DNA of 64,000 nucleotides from Eshraghiella crossota (GTDB lineage: Bacteria > Bacillota > Clostridia > Lachnospirales > Lachnospiraceae). Shown in pieces: positions 55,213 to 63,275 of the stretch. The notes under the pieces are model-generated. The model saw only the letters and a list, made by a program, of their open reading frames with translations. It ran no database searches and was not told where the DNA came from. The stretch lies in the NCBI RefSeq assembly GCF_025148445.1, contig NZ_CP102270.1, forward strand, positions 2,343,001-2,407,000, read 5' to 3'. Made by a program: the position numbers and the translations under genes. Every line of letters begins with the position of its first letter. Position 1 is the first letter of the stretch.

Positions 55213-55753
55213 TCGTTTTTCGTATTCCATTTTCTTCTAACCTATTTATTCAGCATAAAAAAATTATCTGCCTCTTGCTGCAATTTCATGCAAAAGGTAT
55301 CTAGTATAATCCAACATTTGTTTCTCTTTTTTCTGTTCATTCCAAACATTCGATTGAAAAACATATGAAGCAATGAAGATAGAATACGTACTTGCTCTGG
55401 ATGTGAATCAATCCCCTGAAGGCGATATTTTTAAAATACAATTTCTTTTCCCAAATCCAGTTCACTTATACTGCATTTTCCTTTTAAATAATATTTATAA
55501 TAACGGCATCTTACCAGTCGCCAAACATCACCAACCCCGTTTTTCGAACTATTGGCTTATATTAGCTAATAATTCCACATGTGTAGCAAAGTACATTCTT
55601 CTTTTCAAAAGCAGCCTTTACAACTTTCACAGTCACTTTCATAGCTTTCATGATATTTATATAAAAGAGATTTAATCTCTCTATATACGCTAAATAATTT
55701 ATTTTTTCAACTAAAGCCCTTTTCTCTATTAAAATAATAATAATTGTTATCTC

Positions 55754-57577
55754 TTATCTTCTCAAATAATAATCAAATAATTCTTCGGCTTCTTTTGATT
55801 GGGCTTCAATGACAATAGAATCTCCTGATGACCAGTCCTCTTTGATTAATATCTTCGCAAGCGGATTAACGAGGCATGTTTCAACCATATTACTGATACC
55901 TCGTCCACCATTCGATAAATCTCCTTTTGCTTTCTTCAGAAGATATTCTTTAAATAAAACAGATATCTCTAGTTTAATACCCTTTTCATGTTCCAAATTA
56001 TCCACAATAGCTCTGAGTTTAAGATCAAGTATCTCTTCTACTGCTTTTTCTCTAATGAAATCAAACACTATAAAATTGTCACCAATACGATTAAGCAATT
56101 CAGGACGTTGGATAGTATACTTAAAATAATCCTTGATAGCAGCAAGCAACTCATTTTGGATAGTATCATAATCCATATCTGGTGTAATGGTCTGATAGCG
56201 CTTACCCGTTTCCGCCTCTTGTCCTACAACTCCAAGATTACTAGTGAAAATTATAAGAGCTTCAGAAAAATACATAGTCTCACCTGCAGAGTCAGTAATT
56301 CGTCCATCTTCTAGTATCTGAAGAAATTTATCTAGAATAGACGGATGTGCCTTGTCAATTTCATCAAATAATAATACACAAAATGGTTTTGCTTTAATTG
56401 CATTTGTCAACTGCCCACCATCGCTGTATCCAATATATCCAGGAGGAGCACCAAGTAGCTTCTGATCAGAATGTGGTTGCTGATATTCACTCATATCAAA
56501 TCGAGTTACGAAACTCTCATCCCCAAAAATAAACTCAGCTATAGTTTTTGCCAACTCAGTCTTTCCGGTACCGGTAGGACCAGCAAAAAACAAGACACCT
56601 TTCGGTCGACTATTCGAACCTCCTTGTATCCCTGACATTCCCAAGCAAGCACGGCTCAATACGCTGGAAGCCTTTTTTATTGCTGCTTCTTGACCCTTAA
56701 CTCTCTTAGATAAGAACTCTTCAACATGTTTTATTTTTTCCAAGTCCAGCTTATCCCAATGACTTTCTGTTTCACCATAACGAAACATTTTTACAGCGTC
56801 ACGAATTTGAAATACCGTATATTTCTTCTGCTGACATAGAGAAAAAATCCCAAATAGTTCAACCAATGTCATACCATCTGTAAGAGCCACAAACTCATCT
56901 TGCACTTTTCTTCTTTCAATTGTAGTTAATTCCTTGGCTCCAATTAGTGTGTCAATTCTCGCATCTATCACTGCTGTCCTAACCTCTTTTTCAGGACGGG
57001 AAATAGTTAACGTTCTAACATACGGATTGTTAAGATAGAACCAGGTTGGTAGGTCGTTAACCTTTTCAACTATCAAAAACAATAGATTCGTCAAAGGTTG
57101 TTTGTCACGCATACTTAATGCTTGCGTTGGTTTTTTTGAAGCAAGCATTAATCGTGTATAATGCTCTATCTCTTCATCAGACAAATTATCCGGAGATGCC
57201 GCAATTGTATTTGCCAAATCGACAACAACGGCCGTAGGACGCACTGTATTAGACATAGTTTTTCTTATAAGTTCCATTGCATTACCAATTGACTGGGAGG
57301 ATTTCTCATCCGCAGACACTTCTCTATAAAATGTTGAAACCATATCAAGTGCATAAGGATTGAAAAAACCATCAATTCGATTATAGAAAACGACTGGATC
57401 ATATCCCTCTTCAGTTAGATATCTTTGTAAATACAGAGATAGGGCAACTGGCTCACAAGTCCCATCGTCTTCATATATCCAAGGCTGAAGATCGTGAACA
57501 CTTCCTTCAATAATAAATGTAGTATTTATATCTTGATAAACAGCAAGATCTTTTTGCCATTTTTCTGCTTGAGTCAT
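55754..57577 (-). CDS. ClpB-type AAA+ unfoldase with divergent N-terminal domain
   Basis: The 607-residue protein has an N-terminal region (1-270) with FIIEGSVHDLQPW, like a degenerate AAA domain without Walker A. The C-terminal AAA+ module has Walker A GPTGTGKTE (333-341), pore loop GYIGYSDGG (380-388), Walker B VLLFDEIDKAH (401-411), sensor TSN (445-447), a GGRGIS sensor-2 region and a ClpB-C-like end. The aromatic pore loop indicates a protein-threading motor. No ClpP loop (IGF/L) is evident. It is the last gene of the nine-gene operon; its ATG shares one base with the upstream stop. Confidence 0.88.
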   Translation of the reverse strand: MTQAEKWQKDLAVYQDINTTFIIEGSVHDLQPWIYEDDGTCEPVALSLYLQRYLTEEGYDPVVFYNRIDGFFNPYALDMVSTFYREVSADEKSSQSIGNAMELIRKTMSNTVRPTAVVVDLANTIAASPDNLSDEEIEHYTRLMLASKKPTQALSMRDKQPLTNLLFLIVEKVNDLPTWFYLNNPYVRTLTISRPEKEVRTAVIDARIDTLIGAKELTTIERRKVQDEFVALTDGMTLVELFGIFSLCQQKKYTVFQIRDAVKMFRYGETESHWDKLDLEKIKHVEEFLSKRVKGQEAAIKKASSVLSRACLGMSGIQGGSNSRPKGVLFFAGPTGTGKTELAKTIAEFIFGDESFVTRFDMSEYQQPHSDQKLLGAPPGYIGYSDGGQLTNAIKAKPFCVLLFDEIDKAHPSILDKFLQILEDGRITDSAGETMYFSEALIIFTSNLGVVGQEAETGKRYQTITPDMDYDTIQNELLAAIKDYFKYTIQRPELLNRIGDNFIVFDFIREKAVEEILDLKLRAIVDNLEHEKGIKLEISVLFKEYLLKKAKGDLSNGGRGISNMVETCLVNPLAKILIKEDWSSGDSIVIEAQSKEAEELFDYYLRR

Positions 57578-58098
57578 TAGACGCTTACCTCCTCAACTTT
57601 GAGCACTACATTAACATTAGTTAATGTGACTTTTGCCCCTTCAGCGACTCTAACCGGGGAGTTTTTTACAATTCGCTGTCCATCTACTAAAGTACCATAT
57701 GTGCTAATATCTTCCACCAAAATTCCGATATTTCGACGAGGAGTGACTCGTAAATGTTGTCTGCTAACTGATTGGTATTCGGCAAGTTCTTCCGCCCCAA
57801 TCCCCGTTCTTCCGATTATACCGCCCTCATCAGGAATTCTAATTTCTTTGCCATTATCTAATTTCAATATATAGCGTTTTTTATTAGAATTTGATTCAAC
57901 TGTCGTATGCGTTTCTTCATTTTCGAACTTTTCTGAGACGGCACTATCTTTTATGAGCTTTTCAACACGCGGATCATCCTCGTTATAGGTTAAGAAGTCA
58001 ACCAGTTTACGTCCGCAAGCTGGACAATTATCTGGAAAGCTCAATCTTCGTTCAAATATTATTTTTTCTCCACAAGCACACACTTTACAAAATGCCAT
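57577..58098 (-). CDS. Zinc-ribbon plus FHA domain protein
   Basis: The 173-residue protein has an N-terminal zinc ribbon (Cys 4, 7 or 9 with 25 and 28: CKVCACG ... CPACG) and a C-terminal FHA domain (about 76-170) with GGIIGR (R97), SRQH (112-115) and STYGT in place of the common SxNGT. FHA domains bind phosphothreonine, so the kinase encoded two genes upstream is the natural source of its ligand. It is one step before the unfoldase gene and may recruit phosphorylated partners to it. Confidence 0.9.
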   Translation of the reverse strand: MAFCKVCACGEKIIFERRLSFPDNCPACGRKLVDFLTYNEDDPRVEKLIKDSAVSEKFENEETHTTVESNSNKKRYILKLDNGKEIRIPDEGGIIGRTGIGAEELAEYQSVSRQHLRVTPRRNIGILVEDISTYGTLVDGQRIVKNSPVRVAEGAKVTLTNVNVVLKVEEVSV

Positions 58099-58101
58099 AT
58101 T

Positions 58102-59175
58102 TTACACCTCCGAATTCAATGCACGTTGCTTTTGAACCGATGTTTTTCTTCGATTCTTTCTAGTGCTTCTTTCACTGATATCTGACTGAAAGCACATTTC
58201 TTCAATACCAACTGGTTCTGCGTATACACGTCTTAAAATCACACCTTTTTTTGCTGCACGTTCTTCCAATTTTGCATATAAAGAACAAACGCTATTTGCA
58301 CTGATTTCTATCTGGCGTTGTTGTTCTAACGAACTACCTTTTGATTCTCCAACAGGTTCAAACATTATTCCACTACCATCGTTACCAATAAAAACATCAC
58401 ATAGCGGATGTCCATCAACTGCGTACATTTGGCCAACCATATGATCTAATACAGCATCATCCTTTGCATGGCATCCTAATTCTTCCATTATTTCCTCAAT
58501 GACATCCATCACATATTCATCTTGTCTGCGTTTTTCTAATACAGATGTCATTCTTTCAATTTCTATTTCGATCCTATATGGGATTTTTTCTGTCGGCATT
58601 AATTCGAGAGTCTCACACAATGCACAATATTCTAAATAGGTGGATTTTATTTTTTCTTTGTCTGCATCAGTAATTATAACTGATTCCTGCAAATAAGTTA
58701 AAACACGCATTTTAACAAATCCAATCTTGTCTTCAATATCCATTGTCGTTGATTGAATAGCACTTGCAAGTTGTGCTAATAGACGTGTCCTATCTTTTTC
58801 ATCTTTTTCTGACAGAACCGGACGGTCATCTACTCTCTTAATCCAGGAATCAAGTTCCTGTTCCAATTTTGTAGGTTTCTTATGCAAAGAAAATAGTAAG
58901 TCTGAAAAATCTAGTTCATCACGTTTAGCATTGATATTGATTTCTTCTACCATAAGGTCAGCGCCAGTTACAACTATACTTTTACTATAGCCCCCAACTG
59001 AATCATCAGTAGCGAACACATTCGTTTCTATATTTAATCCATTTGTCACCTGAATATTGTTTTCATATTTGATTTGCAATTGCTCTTTTAATTTTTGAAT
59101 ACTATCTACCAATTCTTGTTTCAAACGAGCCTTTCTCATCGCCTCCAGCTGAGCTGTAGTATAATAGCTGCTCAT
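58102..59175 (-). CDS. Uncharacterised helical protein, GrpE/coiled-coil-like
   Basis: The 357-residue protein starts with a coiled coil (about 8-38, rich in Lys, Glu and Gln), has a mostly helical middle (about 80-235) and an alpha+beta domain (about 235-325) with EEIMEELGC and CSLYAKLEERAAKKGVILRR. The C-terminal 25 residues are basic (RSTRKNRRKTSVQKQR) with several Ser/Thr, a possible kinase target. I cannot assign a family. The gene is three bases before the FHA gene and one base after the kinase gene. Confidence 0.7.
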   Translation of the reverse strand: MSSYYTTAQLEAMRKARLKQELVDSIQKLKEQLQIKYENNIQVTNGLNIETNVFATDDSVGGYSKSIVVTGADLMVEEININAKRDELDFSDLLFSLHKKPTKLEQELDSWIKRVDDRPVLSEKDEKDRTRLLAQLASAIQSTTMDIEDKIGFVKMRVLTYLQESVIITDADKEKIKSTYLEYCALCETLELMPTEKIPYRIEIEIERMTSVLEKRRQDEYVMDVIEEIMEELGCHAKDDAVLDHMVGQMYAVDGHPLCDVFIGNDGSGIMFEPVGESKGSSLEQQRQIEISANSVCSLYAKLEERAAKKGVILRRVYAEPVGIEEMCFQSDISERSTRKNRRKTSVQKQRALNSEV

Positions 59176-59176
59176 A

Positions 59177-60763
59177 TTAAATAAACACCTCTTTCATTTT
59201 TCGCATTTCATTTTCATATCCTAATCTGTTAAGCCATGCTACAAAATGGTCACTTTGGAGCAGTTCATCTATTTCTTTAATAGAGCATTTACTTAAGATA
59301 GGTATTAATGCATCCAATGTTTCAATATTAACCCCAAATATATCTATCGCTTTTTTCCCTTGTAACGCAAAACATATCGTTGAGATAGAAGTCATATCAT
59401 CATCCCCATTACGGTGTATAAGTTGTTCCAACCTATCAACCTGTACTTGATCATAATCATTATATCTTAGATAAAATACCAACAACCCTGTTGTGAGAAA
59501 TTTCTTGGCAATTTCATCTTTTCCGGTTGCCAACTGTTCGACATATTCAGAGAGGAAATTATATTCTTTTCCACAAAAATATATTTGTTGCGGGTCATCC
59601 TCTATGTACATTAAAAGTTTGTATACAGCAACATCTGCATCCTGATATAAGGCAAGTTCTCTTATTTTATCAACAAGATTCTTATCAAATTGTCTCACAA
59701 AATCAATCAGCTCACGTCTCTTCACAATACGAGATGCCTGATTCCAATGTTTTTTAATTGCCTGAGACAGTTGATGAAGAGTATTCACTGATAAAGTTTG
59801 CCCCTCAAATCTGCCAAATATCAATGGTTTGTTTTGACTTTCTTTCTTTGCGTGAGAGTAGATGCTTCGATTCACAGGACGCATATATTCTCCCTCGCAC
59901 CACCTTTTTACCTGTAAATATCCCCAACGCTGATTTTCATCTTCATTAAGAAGTCCTCTTATTAAAACACCTAATCGTCCACTAATTTGACTCGGCAGAA
60001 TTAATCCACCTTCCCATGCTTTTGAAATTTCTTCAACAGACATTCCTTCGAATATTGAATGCCCTAGAACCGCTTTACAAAGCACTAAACCAAAGGAACC
60101 ATAGTCATATGCTGGAGACATTGCAGTGCTCCATAAAAGAGCTTTAACACGCGGTGCATACTCAGGAGTTCCTCTTACTGCATCTACCAATTTACCATTT
60201 GAATTGGCATATCCGCTGATGCCACAATCTCCGATTACAACTTTGTTGTTATTGTCAGAATAAAACAAATTACTTGGTTTGATGTCGCAATGAACTATGC
60301 CATTCCTATGCAACTCGTGTAGCCCCTCATTTATCGAAGGAACTATGACATTTTGAATATGAGTAATTGAAAGTGCTTCTGCATCTTCTAGTGTACCCTC
60401 TGAGTAATATTCGTAGATTTCATAGTAATAACCTTCGTGTTGACCGCACTCGATAACATGTGCAATATTCGGATGCCGAACACTTGTTAAAAAACTTTGC
60501 ATTTGATTGGATGGGTGCCACCCATTGTGATAAATTTTAATAACGTATGACTTTCCCCATTTTTTTGCAAGATAGACGTTAGATTGTTTTCCTTGTTTAT
60601 TCATTAGTGAATTAATCACATAACTATCAGCAACGGACTCACCTGCTAACAAGGCAATACTTTGCCCGCTAAGATTTGCACTTCCGGGCGGAATTGTTTC
60701 TCCTGCGTTAATTATCTGACCGATATTAGATACCGGTGGTTGCGTTTCAGAAGCATTTATCAT
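59177..60763 (-). CDS. Ser/Thr protein kinase of the nine-gene operon
   Basis: The 528-residue protein has a kinase domain at about 45-290: degenerate glycine loop (NKQGKQSNVYL), ATP lysine K76 (YVIKIY), catalytic loop HCDIKPSN (H158, D160), metal-binding D179 in DCG in place of DFG, and GTPEYAP. Catalytic residues are kept, so activity is likely. The C-terminal 230 residues are helical without membrane anchor. The long N-terminal tail (1-45) is rich in Ser/Thr. Its ATG overlaps the radical SAM stop by four bases. Confidence 0.9.
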   Translation of the reverse strand: MINASETQPPVSNIGQIINAGETIPPGSANLSGQSIALLAGESVADSYVINSLMNKQGKQSNVYLAKKWGKSYVIKIYHNGWHPSNQMQSFLTSVRHPNIAHVIECGQHEGYYYEIYEYYSEGTLEDAEALSITHIQNVIVPSINEGLHELHRNGIVHCDIKPSNLFYSDNNNKVVIGDCGISGYANSNGKLVDAVRGTPEYAPRVKALLWSTAMSPAYDYGSFGLVLCKAVLGHSIFEGMSVEEISKAWEGGLILPSQISGRLGVLIRGLLNEDENQRWGYLQVKRWCEGEYMRPVNRSIYSHAKKESQNKPLIFGRFEGQTLSVNTLHQLSQAIKKHWNQASRIVKRRELIDFVRQFDKNLVDKIRELALYQDADVAVYKLLMYIEDDPQQIYFCGKEYNFLSEYVEQLATGKDEIAKKFLTTGLLVFYLRYNDYDQVQVDRLEQLIHRNGDDDMTSISTICFALQGKKAIDIFGVNIETLDALIPILSKCSIKEIDELLQSDHFVAWLNRLGYENEMRKMKEVFI

Positions 60764-61338
60764 AAATTTATATCTCCTTGTGGGATTCCTATTGTCAACA
60801 CTTTATTCCCATACATAACATTTTGAAGTGCTCTATCAGCTGTTTCGATGCCTTTGTATTTATCTTGGTATTTAAAAATCAAGCACTTCTGATTAGATGA
60901 TCCTCGCAAGCCTCTGTTATCATTTAATTCTTTAATATATGAACCATCAATCAATGCAGCACAGGTATTAAGAACAGTGTTAATAGCTTCATTCTCTTGG
61001 AGTCTTAGCTCTTCTATCGTATATCCCGTATAGATCAGAATATCATCACAAACATCTGCTAATGACTGTACAATTTCATTCAGAGCGTCAGGATTGTAGA
61101 ATGGTTCTCCTCCTGAAATAGTAAAGCCTTCAATCGGATATTGTATACGATGAATCATTAACATCAATTCTTTAACCGTTATTTCTTTTGAAGCATCATA
61201 ATGTTGAAGTTCTGGGCTTATACATCCTGCACAGCCACGATTGCACCCATTCATCCATATGCCTACCCTATTACCAGGACCAAGAGTTTTTACGGGATAA
61301 TATATTCTTCCTAGACTAAATTTCTTTTCTGTCTTCAT
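60760..61338 (-). CDS. Radical SAM protein, single 4Fe-4S (NrdG-like)
   Basis: The 192-residue protein has the cluster motif C32-x3-C36-x2-C39 (GCNRGCAGC) and the SAM-binding SGGEPF (75-80), with the compact length of glycyl-radical activases such as NrdG. No ribonucleotide reductase or glycyl-radical enzyme is encoded in the operon, so its substrate is unknown; it may modify a partner protein or nucleotide. It overlaps both neighbours by four bases, which ties it firmly to the kinase and the zinc-ribbon protein. Confidence 0.92.
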   Translation of the reverse strand: MKTEKKFSLGRIYYPVKTLGPGNRVGIWMNGCNRGCAGCISPELQHYDASKEITVKELMLMIHRIQYPIEGFTISGGEPFYNPDALNEIVQSLADVCDDILIYTGYTIEELRLQENEAINTVLNTCAALIDGSYIKELNDNRGLRGSSNQKCLIFKYQDKYKGIETADRALQNVMYGNKVLTIGIPQGDINL

Positions 61339-62384
61339 CTTAGCTCCGTAGTAAAATGTGATGAACAGACTAAATTGTTTCCATCAACATGTTTTCCGCA
61401 AAATAAGCAATTGTGTATTCGTTTACGCATTTCGATTTCGTGTCCCACTTGCCACTGATTCATCGAACGTAAAAGTTCATCTGGCGTAATGCAAAACATC
61501 GATCCATTAGATAGTTGTTTCACACATTCAAATGGTGTAGGCATCTTTTTTTGAAGTTCATCTGTCCTTGGAGACCTCAATTTTGTTGCAACATTACTTT
61601 GAAGAAATAAAATTGCTGTATTTGGCAACACTGATACAATATTCCCAATTCCCCAGCAATAGGGAACATCACATTCACCAGATTCATAGGCATCTATATT
61701 TAAAAATGCGTGAGTACCGATAGGCTCTTTATGTAAGGCACTACAAAGTACATCAACGCTTCTTGTATTCTCATAACTCAAATAGTAGCTGTCACCGCCA
61801 AAAAGAGCTCTGCCACCCAGTTTCTTTCGTCTAATGATCCAACTATAATTAGGTCTTCTTACACTGCACAGAGCAGGAAGAAATTTAGTATTAACTGCAT
61901 AAATCATTTCTTGAATTCCTACAGTATCTACCCAGGTAAGATTTTTTATTGGTTCAAGATCAGAATATAATGCCATAAGATATACACTGGTACTAGCAAT
62001 CATTTTTAAGGCATTCATATACGCAATCGTGTCTTTCTTTTTTAAGACAGCTATATTATCCGAAAATGGCAAAGGAGAATGCATCAAATCATCACACACT
62101 CTTACCTCGTTATCAATAGATTCATGTGCTTGTTTTAACTGAGGTAAAATATCCAGTGCTTTTGAAGGAAATGTATACAACATATCAAGCATCTCTTCCC
62201 CATTTTTATAAAGAGCATTACCAATTTCACTGTAGTATGTATAATCATTTAGGAACATTTTTAGCCTGATTACATCATCATTTTCATCCAATGCTCGTTT
62301 ATATATTTCTGCAAGTTCATCTTTATGTCCACTAGTTTCTCTATTTAGCAGACCTAAGAAATATAAAACTTTCTTTGAATCCAT
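61335..62384 (-). CDS. Uncharacterised protein with C-terminal CxxC-CxxH zinc knuckle
   Basis: The 349-residue protein is mostly helical in the first 120 residues and mixed later, with VRRPNYSWIIRRKKLGGRALFGGD near the middle. The last 25 residues carry C326-x2-C329-x10-C340-x2-H343, a likely zinc site. No known family is recognised. It is translated ten bases after the TPR-like gene and overlaps the radical SAM gene, so it may be the protein substrate or scaffold of the radical enzyme. Confidence 0.72.
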   Translation of the reverse strand: MDSKKVLYFLGLLNRETSGHKDELAEIYKRALDENDDVIRLKMFLNDYTYYSEIGNALYKNGEEMLDMLYTFPSKALDILPQLKQAHESIDNEVRVCDDLMHSPLPFSDNIAVLKKKDTIAYMNALKMIASTSVYLMALYSDLEPIKNLTWVDTVGIQEMIYAVNTKFLPALCSVRRPNYSWIIRRKKLGGRALFGGDSYYLSYENTRSVDVLCSALHKEPIGTHAFLNIDAYESGECDVPYCWGIGNIVSVLPNTAILFLQSNVATKLRSPRTDELQKKMPTPFECVKQLSNGSMFCITPDELLRSMNQWQVGHEIEMRKRIHNCLFCGKHVDGNNLVCSSHFTTELR

Positions 62385-62394
62385 TTTGTTATCC

Positions 62395-62847
62395 TCACTT
62401 ATCTACATTTTGCAGGATTTCTGCCAATGCAATATACCGTGGATCATTAGGTGAATAGCTAAGTGCAACACTAATATGCCTTAGTGCATCAATTCTTTGT
62501 GTCTCGTTTGTTCCATTCCGTAATGCAAGAAGTGCCAGCAAGTATTCCTTCTCAGACGAACTAGAAAGACTATTTATTTTATGAGAATACTTGAATCCTG
62601 CACTTTCAGACGCAGCAAACCCTTCAAGTGTAAGACTGTATATCGCTTCCGATACAATTTGCATTTCTGACTCTTCATAAGTAGCATCCGCTTGTAATGG
62701 AATATAATTCTTTGGAATATCAATTTTCTTTGATTTTTCACGGAGAACATATTTTGCTGTATCTAGTTTTTCAAATTGAGCAGCCAACTCATAGCACTCT
62801 TTCAACTGATACGCTTCAATACTATCCCAAGTATTAATATCTGACAT
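62395..62847 (-). CDS. Small helical, TPR-like protein
   Basis: The 150-residue reading from ATG 62845-62847 (CAGGTGATGATA upstream) is entirely helical. The C-terminal part, with LLALLALRNG, ALRHISVALSYSPNDPRYIA, resembles a tetratricopeptide repeat. No catalytic motif is present. Probably an adaptor in the nine-gene operon. Confidence 0.7.
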   Translation of the reverse strand: MSDINTWDSIEAYQLKECYELAAQFEKLDTAKYVLREKSKKIDIPKNYIPLQADATYEESEMQIVSEAIYSLTLEGFAASESAGFKYSHKINSLSSSSEKEYLLALLALRNGTNETQRIDALRHISVALSYSPNDPRYIALAEILQNVDK

Positions 62848-62937
62848 TATCATCACCTGTTACATTAGTTAACGAGGAGGATAGTAACTTTCCTCCCCAC
62901 TAACACCATGTTCTTTCCAGTAATCACTTCAGCGGAG

Positions 62938-63273
62938 TTAAATCCTTGAATTATTATTTATTACATTATTTAAATTATTCACTTGCTGCTCAACATTTTT
63001 TTGTACCGATGCCGCTGTCTGATGAGAATTATATGCTACTACACAGCCTACAATTATCAAAATAATTCCCCAAACCGGATGTGACGCAAACATGAGAACC
63101 AAACCAACAAGGGAAATAATAAGCGGCAAAAGTGTACTCATAGTTGTTTTACTCGATGCCGCTTGACTTGTACTCGCTCCCATACTTCTTGCGGAATCAC
63201 AAAGGTTACTGTATGTACCCGTGATTTGACTCTCACAGGCATTTAATTGCTGTCTCGCTTCTTGTGATGTCAT
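62938..63273 (-). CDS. Small two-helix membrane protein
   Basis: The 111-residue protein starts at ATG 63271-63273, nine bases after AGGAGG that lies in the end of the FtsK-like gene. An N-terminal helical region (MTSQEARQQLNACES) is followed by two membrane helices (about 46-64 and 67-84) and a C-terminal coiled stretch rich in Asn/Gln/Val (QKNVEQQVNNLNNVINNN). It is the only predicted membrane component of the operon and might anchor the ATPase. It is not a WXG100 protein. Confidence 0.8.
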   Translation of the reverse strand: MTSQEARQQLNACESQITGTYSNLCDSARSMGASTSQAASSKTTMSTLLPLIISLVGLVLMFASHPVWGIILIIVGCVVAYNSHQTAASVQKNVEQQVNNLNNVINNNSRI

Positions 63274-63275
63274 AA

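Noticed and set aside
55373-55675. Open frame of about 100 codons in the gap before the nine-gene operon
   Set aside because: No ribosome site, AT-driven composition and no recognisable domain.
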